Shown here: positions 1 to 9,353 of the stretch, in pieces
Layout: every line of letters starts with the position of its first letter
How positions within the stretch are numbered: position 1 is the first letter of the stretch
Assembly: GCF_004770615.1 (NCBI RefSeq)
Contig: NZ_RQER01000006.1
Span: forward strand, 484,230 to 548,229
Source of the DNA: Leptospira langatensis
GTDB taxonomy: Bacteria > Spirochaetota > Leptospiria > Leptospirales > Leptospiraceae
DNA: 64,000 bases
Direction of reading: 5' to 3'
Program-made: the position numbers and the translations under genes
The notes under the pieces: model-generated
Databases searched by the model: none
Seen by the model: the letters and a program-made list of their open reading frames with translations, nothing else
What the model was told of the DNA's origin: nothing

Positions 1-519
1 TCCCATAAAAAGAGCGATCGTTCCCTTGAACTGTGCAAACCAGGTCCAGTCGGTCTCTTCTTCCAGAACGGTATGGCCGTCCATGATGAGTACTTGTCTG
101 GACAATCCTCTATGAGTTAATGGGAATCCTGCTCCGGAGGAGCCTGCACTCAAAGCGCTTACTCCAGGAACGATCTCGTATGGGATCTGTTCCTTTTTGA
201 TGGCGATCAATTCTTCTCCGCCTCTTCCGAACAAGAAAGGATCTCCGCCTTTTAAGCGGACTACGATCTTGTTTTGCAGAGCATATCGTACGATCAGATC
301 TTGTATCTCGGTTTGCGTTGCGGAATGCTGACCGGCTCTCTTCCCAACATAATGAACGATCGCCGACTCCGGAAAATATTCCAGAAAAGAAGGATCGAGC
401 AAAGCGTCGTATAATACTACTTCAGCTTTTTTTAATATATTTAGGGCGCGCAGGGTCATTAGCTCCGGATTTCCGGGCCCAGCTCCGACTAAATATACTT
501 TTCCCTTTCCTTCTTGCAT
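1..519 (-). CDS. cobA: Uroporphyrinogen-III C-methyltransferase (partial, C-terminus off the window)
   Basis: SAM-dependent methylation of uroporphyrinogen III to precorrin-2, the branch to sirohaem (the cofactor of sulfite reductase) and cobalamin. The translation from the ATG at 519 shows the family landmarks: VGAGPGNPELMTLRA near the N-terminus, then RLKGGDPFLFGRGGEE and the ...PGVSALSAGSSGAGFPLTHRG stretch in shorter form. About 173 residues are visible and the rest lies left of base 1. It sits 12 bases after the stop of cysN on the same strand, so it is the last visible gene of a cysH-cysD-cysN-cobA operon, consistent with supplying sirohaem for assimilatory sulfite reduction. A fusion to CysG oxidase/chelatase domains cannot be excluded because the end is missing. 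Confidence 0.93.
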   Translation of the reverse strand, partial: MQEGKGKVYLVGAGPGNPELMTLRALNILKKAEVVLYDALLDPSFLEYFPESAIVHYVGKRAGQHSATQTEIQDLIVRYALQNKIVVRLKGGDPFLFGRGGEELIAIKKEQIPYEIVPGVSALSAGSSGAGFPLTHRGLSRQVLIMDGHTVLEEETDWTWFAQFKGTIALFMG

Positions 520-531
520 TCGATCTAAGAA

Positions 532-1773
532 TTAATTCGATCCGGAGATCATTCCGGCTCCAACGGTGTTATTCGTGCCTTCGTCCACTAAAACAAAACT
601 ACCGGTGCCTCGATTCTCGGAATAAGGATCGAACGCGATCGGTTTCGCTGTACGGATCTTGATCCTTCCGATCTCGTTTAACGCGAGCTGAGGCGAATCC
701 AGTTTTTGGTGGGTTTGTATATCGATCCTGAAAGTAATCTCTCTCACTGCGGACTTGACGGAACCTGTGGTTTGTCTTAGGAGATATTTGTTTCCAGGAA
801 CAAGTGCTTTAGAGTCCATCCAACAAACATCCGCTTCGATATCCTGAGAAAGATTCGGAAGCTGCTTCTCCGTTACGATCATGTCTCCTCGGCTGATATC
901 GATCTCATCTTCTAGAAGAATGGTAACTGACATAGGAGCAAACGCTTCCTGTACTTCTCCTTCATGAGTGAGAATCGCCTTGATCTTAGAACGATGTCCG
1001 TTCGGAAGCACGACAATATTTTCGCCTTTCTGAAAGACGCCGCTTCTTACTTGGCCGGCATATCCTCTAAAATCATGATGTTCTTCGGTTTGAGGACGGA
1101 TCACATACTGGACCGGAAACCTAGGTTGGTGCTTGTGCTCGTCTTCTTCGAGCTCCAGATCTTCCAGATACCCCAAGAGGGTTTTGCCCTTCCACCAAAT
1201 CATATTCGAAGAAGGATCCACCACATTGTCCCCGTTCAGTGCGGAAATAGGAATGAATTCCAATCCTTTAAAATCCAGATCGGAAGCAAAATCGATATAA
1301 TCCTTTTTGATCTCTTCGAAACGTTCTTGGGAGAATTCGACCAAGTCCATCTTATTCACACAGATGATTACATGAGGGATCTTTAATAGAGATGCGATAT
1401 ACGAATGTCTATAAGTCTGTTCGATCACTCCTTTGCGAGAGTCGATCAGTATGATCGCAAGATCCGAATTAGAAGCACCGGTCACCATGTTCCGAGTGTA
1501 TTGGATATGCCCCGGTGCATCCGCGATGATGAACTTTCTCTTAGGTGTGGAGAAATATTTATAGGCCACGTCGATCGTAATGCCTTGCTCTCTCTCCGCC
1601 TTGAGTCCGTCGGTAAGAAGGGCCAGATTGATCTGTCCGTTTACTTGATTCGTCTTTTCAATCGCTTCCAATTGGTCTTGGAATACGGATTTACTATCGT
1701 ATAGAAGACGTCCGATCAGAGTGGACTTTCCGTCGTCTACGCTTCCCGCAGTGATAAAACGCAATAAATCCAT
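532..1773 (-). CDS. cysN: Sulfate adenylyltransferase subunit 1 (GTPase subunit)
   Basis: GTPase subunit of ATP sulfurylase, which with CysD makes adenosine 5'-phosphosulfate from ATP and sulfate. EF-Tu-type GTPase motifs are all visible: P-loop GSVDDGKST near residue 11, DAPGHIQYTRN (G3) and NKMD (G4), followed by the two beta-barrel domains. At 413 residues it is a stand-alone CysN without the C-terminal APS kinase (CysC) found in NodQ-type fusions. Its ATG overlaps the cysD stop (ATGA), which suggests translational coupling. Confidence 0.95.
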   Translation of the reverse strand: MDLLRFITAGSVDDGKSTLIGRLLYDSKSVFQDQLEAIEKTNQVNGQINLALLTDGLKAEREQGITIDVAYKYFSTPKRKFIIADAPGHIQYTRNMVTGASNSDLAIILIDSRKGVIEQTYRHSYIASLLKIPHVIICVNKMDLVEFSQERFEEIKKDYIDFASDLDFKGLEFIPISALNGDNVVDPSSNMIWWKGKTLLGYLEDLELEEDEHKHQPRFPVQYVIRPQTEEHHDFRGYAGQVRSGVFQKGENIVVLPNGHRSKIKAILTHEGEVQEAFAPMSVTILLEDEIDISRGDMIVTEKQLPNLSQDIEADVCWMDSKALVPGNKYLLRQTTGSVKSAVREITFRIDIQTHQKLDSPQLALNEIGRIKIRTAKPIAFDPYSENRGTGSFVLVDEGTNNTVGAGMISGSN

Positions 1774-2681
1774 CAGAAATAACCGCCTCTTTTACGTTCT
1801 TCCATCGCAGCTTCGGATCTCTTATCATCTAGTCTGGATCCTCTTTCAGTGGTCCTGGAAGTTTGGATCTCTCGAATAATATCGTCTAGGGAATTCGCCT
1901 CGGATTCCACAGCCGCTGTACAAGTCATGTCTCCCACAGTCCTGAATCGAACCGTTTTCTCTTCTACCTTATCGGAAGAATCCAGGGTCACGAACTCGGA
2001 AACCGGGAAGACAACGTTCTCTCTCCACACGATCTGTCTTTTATGAGAAAAATATAATGAAGGAAGAGGAATATTCTCGCTACGAATGTATTCCCAAACA
2101 TCCAGCTCAGTCCAGTTGCTGATCGGGAATACTCTAACATTCTCGCCTACATGGATCTTTCCGTTATAGATATTCCATAATTCAGGCCTTTGCAGCTTTG
2201 GATCCCAGCTTCCGAACTCGTCCCTTACGGAGAAAACTCTCTCTTTCGCACGGGCCTTTTCTTCGTCTCGTCTCGCTCCGCCGATACAAGCGTCGAACTT
2301 GAATTCTGCTATAGTGTCCAAAAGAGTCACAGTTTGGATCGCGTTCCTACTGGGGAACTTACCCTTCTCCTCTACCGCTTTTCCTTGGTCTATGGAGTCT
2401 TGCACGTATCGTACTATGAGTTTTTCTCCGATCCGCTCCGCAAGATCATCACGAAATTGTAATGCTTCCGGAAAGTTATGACCGGTATCTATATGGACCA
2501 AAGGAAAAGGGAACTTGCCAGGACGAAATGCCTTCAAGGCAAGATGGACCAGAGTGATCGAGTCCTTCCCTCCGGAAAATAGAAGAGCCGGCCTTTCAAA
2601 TTGAGCCGCAACTTCTCTGAGTATATAAATGGATTCCGCCTCTAGTTGCTGAAGATGCGACAAACGAGTTCGAGTCGTCAT
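1773..2681 (-). CDS. cysD: Sulfate adenylyltransferase subunit 2
   Basis: Catalytic ATP pyrophosphatase subunit of ATP sulfurylase. The PP-loop SGGKDS follows RPALLF about 35 residues in, and the C-terminal RFRTVGDMTCTAAV and ERKRGGYF are typical of CysD. I start it at the ATG at 2681 (MTTRTRLSHLQQ), giving 302 residues, the family's usual length. A longer reading frame runs back into cysH, but that extension is basic low-complexity sequence. The start overlaps the cysH stop by four bases and the stop overlaps the cysN start, so cysH, cysD and cysN form a tightly coupled operon. Confidence 0.95.
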   Translation of the reverse strand: MTTRTRLSHLQQLEAESIYILREVAAQFERPALLFSGGKDSITLVHLALKAFRPGKFPFPLVHIDTGHNFPEALQFRDDLAERIGEKLIVRYVQDSIDQGKAVEEKGKFPSRNAIQTVTLLDTIAEFKFDACIGGARRDEEKARAKERVFSVRDEFGSWDPKLQRPELWNIYNGKIHVGENVRVFPISNWTELDVWEYIRSENIPLPSLYFSHKRQIVWRENVVFPVSEFVTLDSSDKVEEKTVRFRTVGDMTCTAAVESEANSLDDIIREIQTSRTTERGSRLDDKRSEAAMEERKRGGYF

Positions 2682-3409
2682 GCTTGTGATCCTTTTTTTC
2701 TTACCAGTTTTCCGTCGACCCAATGCAATCCGCATTCTTTGGTGACTTCGTTTTCCCACCACCAACGGCCCGCTCTAAAGTCTTCTCCTGGTTGGATAGA
2801 GCGAGTGCAAGGAGCACATCCGATACTAGGATAGCCTTTATCATGCAAAGGGTTATAAGGAATGCGATTGTCGTGCACATACTGTTGCACACGGTCCCAA
2901 GACCAGCTTAGGATTGGATGGAATTTTAAGATCCCTCTTCCTCCATCCAACTCTACTTGCGGAAGATCTTCTCTAGAGCCGGATTGATCGTTTCTGATCC
3001 CGGTGATCCAAACTTTCGCGCCTTTCAGCGCTCGATTCAAGGGAACCACCTTACGAATATGGCAGCATTCTTTTCGATTTTCAATCGAATCGTAAAAGGA
3101 GTCGGGACCTTTTTCGTTCACGAGATCTTCTACCGCTTGCGCATCCGGAAAGAAGGTCTGTATCTTCTTCCCATACATGCCGTTGGTCCTCTTGTGAAGC
3201 TCATAGGTCTCGCTGAATAGGCGCCCCGTATCTAATGTAAAAATGCGAATATCCAGGTTCTGGGAATAAATGGCGTGGGTGATGACCTGATCTTCTAAAC
3301 CAAAGCTGGTCGAGAAAACCGCCTCTCCTGGGAACTCCTTTGCGATCTTGGCAAGGGATTCTTCCAGACTTAAGCCTTGTATTTTAGCTTCCAGCTCGGA
3401 GGGACTCAT
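2678..3409 (-). CDS. cysH: Assimilatory adenylyl-sulfate (APS) reductase, Fe-S type
   Basis: Reduces activated sulfate to sulfite. From the ATG at 3409 the protein has 243 residues, with an STSFGLEDQV nucleotide-binding loop near residue 33, a Cys-Cys pair at 115-116, Cys198-x2-Cys201, and the C-terminal ECGLH catalytic cysteine at 226. The CC...CxxC set is the signature of [4Fe-4S] APS reductases rather than cluster-free PAPS reductases, and fits the absence of an APS kinase in the operon. A TTG at 3457 would add 16 residues but has no ribosome binding site, while the ATG at 3409 is preceded by GAAGG. It is the first gene of the cys operon. Confidence 0.92.
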   Translation of the reverse strand: MSPSELEAKIQGLSLEESLAKIAKEFPGEAVFSTSFGLEDQVITHAIYSQNLDIRIFTLDTGRLFSETYELHKRTNGMYGKKIQTFFPDAQAVEDLVNEKGPDSFYDSIENRKECCHIRKVVPLNRALKGAKVWITGIRNDQSGSREDLPQVELDGGRGILKFHPILSWSWDRVQQYVHDNRIPYNPLHDKGYPSIGCAPCTRSIQPGEDFRAGRWWWENEVTKECGLHWVDGKLVRKKGSQA

Positions 3410-3485
3410 AAAAATCGAACCTTCATGACTCTCAAATTCAGAATTGGGAATAGTCAATATAATGTACCAAAGTTTTATATATTGG

Positions 3486-3499
3486 ACTTTCCGTAAAGT
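3486..3499. promoter_or_regulatory. Small inverted repeat upstream of cysH (possible operator)
   Basis: ACTTT-CCGT-AAAGT is a perfect 5-base inverted repeat about 75 bases upstream of the cysH start, beside an AT-rich stretch (ATATATAAAAC on the minus strand). The position suits a regulator of the cys operon, but such short repeats are common by chance and I cannot assign a regulator. Confidence 0.2.
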
Positions 3500-3788
3500 A
3501 TAGTTGAGGGATTATTACAAGGATTCTGGGAGAATTCTAGGAGAACAGTGAATTTTTCCCAAACGATCGGCTCTTTATGTCTAGAAACCTTGTTCGGTGT
3601 ATCTGCCCTGGGTACGGCCTTTTTTCTAGAAGGAGGAAATTAGATCTCTTTCTAGGAAGAAAAAACCAAAATCCAATACACATAGATCTACACTCTAATG
3701 AAACATTTTAGAATGCATTCTGAGAAAATGATCTAAGATCTTTCTTTTATTTTTATAGTTTGTTCAATATACGATCTAGATCCTTCGC

Positions 3789-3811
3789 CAAACATACCGT
3801 TAGTCCTCTTG
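3789..3811 (-). pseudogene. Short cysH-like relic in the intergenic region
   Basis: On the minus strand this reads through KRTNGMFG, which matches KRTNGMYG in intact cysH (bases 3172-3194, residues 73-80). By hand count 20 of 23 bases are identical. Within the aligned codons two differences are synonymous third-position changes (ACC/ACT, GGC/GGT) and one is Tyr to Phe, as expected for old coding sequence. Similarity fades on both sides, with a possible weak continuation around AGACC-ATG. No ORF of useful length remains. It could be the trace of a past cysH duplication, or chance. Confidence 0.35.
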
Positions 3812-3924
3812 CAAACTAAACATCGGTCTATTCGTATTCTATAAATTTCCTTTCCTTCTTCTCTTCTTCGGATGATAAATGGATGTAATTGACGACTTAC
3901 TTATTGTCTAAAAATCTGGAATAG

Positions 3925-5889
3925 ATGGGATCATATAAAAAGAATATTCTAGGGATGGTTTCTAAGTATTCCGTCTGGGTCGTGCCTTCGGTTATCCTTC
4001 TTACTGACGTAATTGTAAGGGACGAGATCTTGCCTAGCTTTAAGCCTTTACAGTGGGCGTTTTATTTTCTCTCTTTCGTTTACTCAGTGATTCTTTATTC
4101 CGCTGCGATCATTGCATTAAGATTATTGCATCAACTTAAATCTAAGACGATCTATTTCATTGCACTCTTTTTCTTAGTGAACTTTTATACATTTGCGATC
4201 ATCGGATCATACGGATATTATTCTTATACTGGGATCATGCCGAACTTCTTTGTGTTCTCCTTTATATTCAACGAGCCTCTGAATAGCTGGACCATTCTTG
4301 CAGGAGGAGTCACTAAAGGCGCTGTCTTTGGAGGAATTGCGTTATTCGTCCTTATAGGGATCTCCCTTTGGCAAACAACCATTAAGGAACCTTTAAAGTA
4401 TAAATACCAAGTTCCCGTTCGGATCTCTGTGATTGTGCTCTTCTTGGCGATCAGCGCCTTCTTACATAATAATACCCGATTTAACGATCAGGTCTATGTT
4501 TCCGATACGAATACGATCGCTTTCGTTTGGAGGAACTTGTACAACCATCTCACTGGAGACAGTCTCGGTTCTGCCGGACTCCAATCTAGGAACAAACCTA
4601 AGTTAGGAAGACTGAACTCGAACCCGAACTTCAACGTTCTATTGATCGTTACCGAAAGCCTTAGAAAACTGAATCTGAATATTTACGATTACGATAAAAG
4701 GATCACGACTCCCTTCTTATCCAAGTTAATTGCAGGTGCAGATCCGAATCGTTACTTCTTATTTAAGAAGGCGTATTCCAATTCTAGTTCTACTTTATTG
4801 TCCTTTCCTAGTATTTTAACAGGTGTTTCTCCTTCTCAACCTGTTCCGATGACCCACACATATCCTTTATTCTGGGAATATGGAAAGGCTGCGAATTATT
4901 CTACCTTCTATATCACCAGTCATAATCTGCAGTGGAATAATTTTGAAGGCTTCTTTAGGAATTCAGGCATCGACCTTCTTTGGGACAAGGAGAAGAGCGG
5001 GCTCAAAGTATTCAATGATATCGGGATCGACGACCGGGAGACTGTAAAAGAATTCAGACGATACCTTTCCGAATTGAAAGCGGAGAAGAAGAAGTTCGCG
5101 GGAGTCCTTCATTTCAATACAAACCATTTCCCTTATATAGTCCCGGAAGATTCCCAAGAATTTGCAGTCGATAGCCCTGTAGATCAATACGATAATTCAG
5201 TACGTCATATGGACAAACTCCTGGAGGAAGTCTACGGATTCTTAAAAGAAGACGGTTTCCTAGAGAACACCGTAGTCGTCTTCACCTCCGACCATGGAGA
5301 GGCCTTGTTTGAGCACGATTACTTGGGACATATAGATAGCAATTATATCGAGACAGTCTCTATTCCTATGCTTCTTTACATTCCTCCTGTGCTGAAGGAT
5401 TCAGTGAACCTGCAAGCCATTCGTAGGAATACGGAAAAGCCCGTTGCGAATACGGACCTGATCCCGACCATCATAGACATTCTGAATTTAGAGAATGATG
5501 TAAGTGTTCGAAATTACACTTCTCATCTAGAAGGAAAATCCCTGATCAAGGATATCAGCGGTGATAGAAGGATCATCATTACCAATAATAACGAGATCTC
5601 TCTCTATAAAGTCGGGATCAGTTATATCAAAGGGAATTATCATTATATAATGAATATGACTTCTAGTCCTGCGCAAGAACGTCTATTCGATCTTTCGACA
5701 GATCCTCAGGAACTGAAAGATCTATGGGCAACTACAAGTGAGGATTCCAAGATACGTTATAGAGAGGAAGTCCTAGATTGCAATGTCTGCGTGGATCTTT
5801 TCGCATCTCAAGGAATTCCTTTCCGAAGAACGGAAACTGAGGCCGTAAACCTAAGAGGAGGAACCCTGGTAAAACCGGCTTCCTTCTAA
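3925..5889 (+). CDS. Membrane sulfatase-fold transferase (phosphoethanolamine/phosphoglycerol transferase-like)
   Basis: The N-terminus has about five membrane segments (residues 12-180) and then an alkaline-phosphatase-superfamily domain from about 235. Visible landmarks are NVLLIVTES (E244, metal ligand), a Ser/Thr-rich nucleophile region SNSSSTLLSFPSILTG (285-300), NTNHFPY near 398 and FTSDHGE (454-459). The nucleophile context resembles EptA-type lipid A phosphoethanolamine transferases more than LtaS. It most likely decorates a lipid or glycan on the outer face of the inner membrane. The exact donor and acceptor cannot be told. It converges on an acyltransferase gene 20 bases downstream. 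Confidence 0.8.
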   Translation: MGSYKKNILGMVSKYSVWVVPSVILLTDVIVRDEILPSFKPLQWAFYFLSFVYSVILYSAAIIALRLLHQLKSKTIYFIALFFLVNFYTFAIIGSYGYYSYTGIMPNFFVFSFIFNEPLNSWTILAGGVTKGAVFGGIALFVLIGISLWQTTIKEPLKYKYQVPVRISVIVLFLAISAFLHNNTRFNDQVYVSDTNTIAFVWRNLYNHLTGDSLGSAGLQSRNKPKLGRLNSNPNFNVLLIVTESLRKLNLNIYDYDKRITTPFLSKLIAGADPNRYFLFKKAYSNSSSTLLSFPSILTGVSPSQPVPMTHTYPLFWEYGKAANYSTFYITSHNLQWNNFEGFFRNSGIDLLWDKEKSGLKVFNDIGIDDRETVKEFRRYLSELKAEKKKFAGVLHFNTNHFPYIVPEDSQEFAVDSPVDQYDNSVRHMDKLLEEVYGFLKEDGFLENTVVVFTSDHGEALFEHDYLGHIDSNYIETVSIPMLLYIPPVLKDSVNLQAIRRNTEKPVANTDLIPTIIDILNLENDVSVRNYTSHLEGKSLIKDISGDRRIIITNNNEISLYKVGISYIKGNYHYIMNMTSSPAQERLFDLSTDPQELKDLWATTSEDSKIRYREEVLDCNVCVDLFASQGIPFRRTETEAVNLRGGTLVKPASF

Positions 5890-5909
5890 TAGATAATAAA
5901 AAAAGAATA

Positions 5910-6914
5910 TTATACGGAGCTGCCCGAGCCCTGCTTCTTCTCCGCAGAACGGGCCTCGTACTCTTTCCAAAAACGATCCAGCTCTTCCTTATTTTCCGGT
6001 TTCGTATGCCAGCGTCTATGTAACCAGAAATAATCCGCTGGATGCGCGTGTACTTCTTTCTCTAAGCGCTTGACCCATCTATAGGTGAATTCTCTCTCCC
6101 AAAGTTCCGGTTCCTTTCTAGGGTCCAGATCCGGTCTTTCAAATTCTTCTAGATGAAAGTACAGCTTCCCAGTTTCGTCGTACCAGCTACTACAGAAAAT
6201 AATGGGGGCATCGGTCATTCTAGCAAACGTTGCAGGACCCATAAAGGTAGACGCAAGATTTCCTAGGAATGGAAAGAAGGTCCCTGTCTTTCCTGCATCC
6301 TGATCGGAGATAAATGCGACTAGCTTTTTTTGCTTCAATAGAGTGAGGGCCTTTCTAGGACTTTCATCCGTATAGATCAAACTGATGTTTTGGCTCGCTC
6401 GATTCCTTTCTATCCAAGCATTGGACCAAGGATTGCTCTGCCTTTTTGCGAATACATATAGATTATTCGCTTTGGGAACCGTATAGCAAAGGCTAACTCC
6501 CATGGTCTCCCAATTCCCCAAGTGGCCCAATACTAAGATCCCTCCCTGGCTCAAGATGCGTTCATGAGTTTCTTTATTGGGAAGAAGTTCCACCCATTTG
6601 TCTATGAATGCCTGGTTCATCCGAGGTTCTTCGCAGAACTCATTGGCCATATGAGAGAGTACTCTGAGATTGTGCTGGATGTACCCTTGGATCTCCGCTT
6701 CGGTCTTTTCCGGAAAAGCGAGACGGATATGCTTTTCCATTCGTTTCCGAACGGCACCTGTTACTTTTGCTAAGAAAAGCACGAGGTAATATAGAACCTT
6801 GCCTCTAAAAACATATGGAAGGAAGGAAAAGCTGCCTACGATCATTCTCGCGAAAACATACTGAAAGAACTTCTTTACTTTCTTTCTTTCGCTTCTAGGA
6901 ACCGGGTTGGACAT
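5910..6914 (-). CDS. Lysophospholipid/lipid A-type acyltransferase (LpxL/HtrB family)
   Basis: A membrane-anchored acyltransferase of 334 residues. The acyltransferase signature H-x4-E appears as GHLGNWE near residue 151, and SDQDAGKTGTFFPFLG and GPATFARM match the later conserved blocks of LpxL/LpxM/HtrB proteins. The basic N-terminus followed by a hydrophobic stretch (about residues 13-50) suits inner-membrane attachment. The family adds a secondary acyl chain to lipid A precursors or related lipids; the acceptor here is not determined. It starts at the ATG at 6914. Confidence 0.85.
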   Translation of the reverse strand: MSNPVPRSERKKVKKFFQYVFARMIVGSFSFLPYVFRGKVLYYLVLFLAKVTGAVRKRMEKHIRLAFPEKTEAEIQGYIQHNLRVLSHMANEFCEEPRMNQAFIDKWVELLPNKETHERILSQGGILVLGHLGNWETMGVSLCYTVPKANNLYVFAKRQSNPWSNAWIERNRASQNISLIYTDESPRKALTLLKQKKLVAFISDQDAGKTGTFFPFLGNLASTFMGPATFARMTDAPIIFCSSWYDETGKLYFHLEEFERPDLDPRKEPELWEREFTYRWVKRLEKEVHAHPADYFWLHRRWHTKPENKEELDRFWKEYEARSAEKKQGSGSSV

Positions 6915-7085
6915 GTTAACTACTTCAATATTTCAAACGCGCATAACAAGAAGAATTTCGTGAGTTTTTACTCGAGATATAAGTGAATCGGTTGAATATC
7001 CAATTCAAAACGAAACCCTGGTTAGGTCTTATTCATGTAGAGTTTTGCCAAGATTAAGACGACCCTTTGAGGTAGATGCGTTGAT

Positions 7086-8228
7086 ATGCGCCTGAGTAAT
7101 ATAGATCAAAAAACAAAAAGCCGGAGAAAATTCCTCTCTTCCGTTCTTCCTATCCTTTTTCTTTCCATTTTATTTTTTGCCGCAGATCAGGACAGATTTG
7201 CAGCCGATCCTGCAAAGGTTGAACACAAAGATAAGGCCTTCAAAGGATTTAAATTCCCACAAGATCATTTGTTCCACAAAGGTTATAAGGTCGAATGGTG
7301 TTATTTCATCGGGATCTTGGATACAGACCAAGGAAAGCAACTCGGCTACGAGCTTAGTTTCTTTCGTGCGTATCTAGGCTCCAAGGTTGCCGTATATCCC
7401 GTACATTTTGCAATCTCCGATATGAGCGACGAAACGCATAAATTTACGCAGACTCTGGAAAGAGAGTTAGGCGATGTAGCGGGACAAAACACAACTTCTC
7501 TTTGGAGCGGCGATTATCGGATGGAAGTTACCGGTCCCGGAAGTATCACCATCTCCGCATTTCCGAGAACGGAGGCTGGTTTCGGTTTAGAACTGGAACT
7601 TTCTTCCAAGCCTAAGGATGTTTTGGTTCACGGAAAGAATGGAAAATCTTTCAAGAGCAGGACGAATCCGAAATTCTACTCTCATTATTATAGCGTCCCT
7701 CGAATGGAAACCAAGGGTTCTCTCTATTTAGAAGGAAAAGAATACAATGTAAGATCCGGCACGAGTTGGATGGATCATGAATGGAGTAGCCCAGAAGGTT
7801 CAGAAGCGAACTTCGATCTTTCTTCTAAGGATATTTCTTGGGATTGGATCTGTATCCAAATGGAAGATGGATCGGATATCATGGCCTTCAATTTTAGAAG
7901 CAAATCGTCCCCGGTGGCGGAGACATTCGGAACGTACAGAGGACCGGACGGCAAGGTAATCCTTTTCGAAAAAGAGAACGAGTTGAGTTTTCAGTCGGAA
8001 GATAAGACCTGGAAGAGCAAGGTCACGAATATTTCCTATAAATTAAAATGGAAATTAATTTCCGATCGTTTCAAACTGAATATCTCTCCTAAATTCGAGG
8101 AGCAAGAATTCGACGCTCGCAGCAGCACCGGTCTGGCATATTGGGAAGGCGGAGTGAACGTGAGCGGGGAAATAGACGGAAAAACCGTAAAAGGGATCGG
8201 GTATTTAGAGCTAAAACCTTCTCGTTAA
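7086..8228 (+). CDS. AttH/CrtC-like lipocalin-type secreted protein
   Basis: A 380-residue protein with a basic N-terminus and a hydrophobic signal segment (about residues 14-33). The body matches the AttH/CrtC (carotenoid 1,2-hydratase-like) family: HKGYKVEWCYFIG, YELSFFRAYLG, SGTSWMDHEWSS and SWDWICIQMEDGSDIMAFNFR are its typical blocks. Family members bind or modify hydrophobic ligands in a double lipocalin-like fold, but no carotenoid genes are near, so the ligand is unknown. It lies 111 bases upstream of the ABC transporter and may or may not be cotranscribed. Confidence 0.75.
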   Translation: MRLSNIDQKTKSRRKFLSSVLPILFLSILFFAADQDRFAADPAKVEHKDKAFKGFKFPQDHLFHKGYKVEWCYFIGILDTDQGKQLGYELSFFRAYLGSKVAVYPVHFAISDMSDETHKFTQTLERELGDVAGQNTTSLWSGDYRMEVTGPGSITISAFPRTEAGFGLELELSSKPKDVLVHGKNGKSFKSRTNPKFYSHYYSVPRMETKGSLYLEGKEYNVRSGTSWMDHEWSSPEGSEANFDLSSKDISWDWICIQMEDGSDIMAFNFRSKSSPVAETFGTYRGPDGKVILFEKENELSFQSEDKTWKSKVTNISYKLKWKLISDRFKLNISPKFEEQEFDARSSTGLAYWEGGVNVSGEIDGKTVKGIGYLELKPSR

Positions 8229-8339
8229 ATATTTCATCGACCGAATCCTAAGAAAAGATCTTTATCCGTAAATACGGACGTAGAAAATTGTTGGATTCTG
8301 TAGGAACTCCTACACCCGCAGAACAGGGCAAGAACTGAG

Positions 8340-9353
8340 ATGAGAAACTATTTTCTAAAAAGAATGATCCTGATCCTTCCTACCATCCTAGGGATCACTT
8401 TTATAGTATTCATCCTCTCTCATCTCGCCCCCGGCGGTCCCTTAGAAAGAGAGATCGCAAAGTTAAGAGGCTACGGAAGTGCGGAAGGAGCCCAGGCAAA
8501 GAGGATCAGTACAGAAGAGATCGATCTTCTGAAAAAGAAACTCCATTTGGACAAACCACTTCCTGTCGCTTATTTGTATTGGTTATCCGAAGTAGCGCAA
8601 CTAGATCTCGGAGAATCTAGATTGCATTCCCGTCCCGTAGACGAATTGATCTTCGAAAAGATCCCTGTGTCTCTTACCTTCGGGCTTTCCGGATTTTTGA
8701 TCTCTTATCTGATCTGTATTCCACTAGGGATCACCAAGGCCATTCGCAGTGGGGAAAGTTTCGATAATAGTACAAGCATTATCATTCTGATCGCGTATTC
8801 CATTCCCGTCTTTGCACTATCCATGCTACTCCTGTTCGTATTCGCTTCGGGGGAAGTATTCTCCTGGTTCCCACTCGGACATGAGATCTCCGACGAGTAC
8901 GAAGGCCTTGGCTTCTTCGAGAAGATCGTAGATCGCTTAGATCATATGTTCCTGCCGGTGATCTGTTACGTGGCAAGTTCCTTTGCGGTTCTCACTCTAC
9001 TAATGAAGAATTCTCTCTTGGATCAGATCTCCAAAGAATATGTTCGTACTGCGATGTCCAAAGGCCTGTCCTTCAAGGACGCCATCTACAAGCATGCGTT
9101 CCGAAATAGCTTGATCCCGATCGCGACAGGATTCGGTTCTAATCTGAGTTTAATACTCGCAGGGTCTCTTATCATAGAACTAGTCTTTAGTATAGACGGG
9201 ATCGGGCTACTTAGCTTCCAAGCGGTGACGGAAAGAGATACGGATCTGATGATGGGACTTCTTCTTATACAGAGCCTTCTTTCCTTAGTGGGAAATATTC
9301 TCTCCGATCTTTGTTACGTACTCATAGATCCTAGGATCAATTTCGACGCATGA
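8340..9353 (+). CDS. yejB: Peptide ABC transporter permease, YejB type
   Basis: First permease of a peptide transporter of the Dpp/Opp superfamily. It has an N-terminal membrane segment ([18 protein letters not shown]), then a periplasmic loop with the APGGP motif seen in YejB, and five further membrane segments with the EAA-loop [27 protein letters not shown]. The C-terminus [11 protein letters not shown] is typical of DppB/YejB. It overlaps the next permease gene by four bases, so the four transporter genes form one operon. Confidence 0.88.
   Translation: MRNYFLKRMILILPTILGITFIVFILSHLAPGGPLEREIAKLRGYGSAEGAQAKRISTEEIDLLKKKLHLDKPLPVAYLYWLSEVAQLDLGESRLHSRPVDELIFEKIPVSLTFGLSGFLISYLICIPLGITKAIRSGESFDNSTSIIILIAYSIPVFALSMLLLFVFASGEVFSWFPLGHEISDEYEGLGFFEKIVDRLDHMFLPVICYVASSFAVLTLLMKNSLLDQISKEYVRTAMSKGLSFKDAIYKHAFRNSLIPIATGFGSNLSLILAGSLIIELVFSIDGIGLLSFQAVTERDTDLMMGLLLIQSLLSLVGNILSDLCYVLIDPRINFDA

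Larger units (their letters stand above)
3410..3924. other. Intergenic region between divergent cysH and the sulfatase-fold gene
   Basis: A gap of about 515 bases holding the divergent promoters for the cys operon (leftward) and the gene at 3925 (rightward). I see no complete ORF with a ribosome binding site. Two details are listed separately: a short inverted repeat near 3486 and a cysH-like fragment near 3789. A TTGACG at about 3888 could be a -35 element for the rightward gene, but no good -10 follows at standard spacing. Confidence 0.6.

Noticed and set aside
2682..2765. N-terminal extension of CysD
   Set aside because: It overlaps cysH and is basic low-complexity sequence; the usual CysD length is reached from the ATG at 2681.
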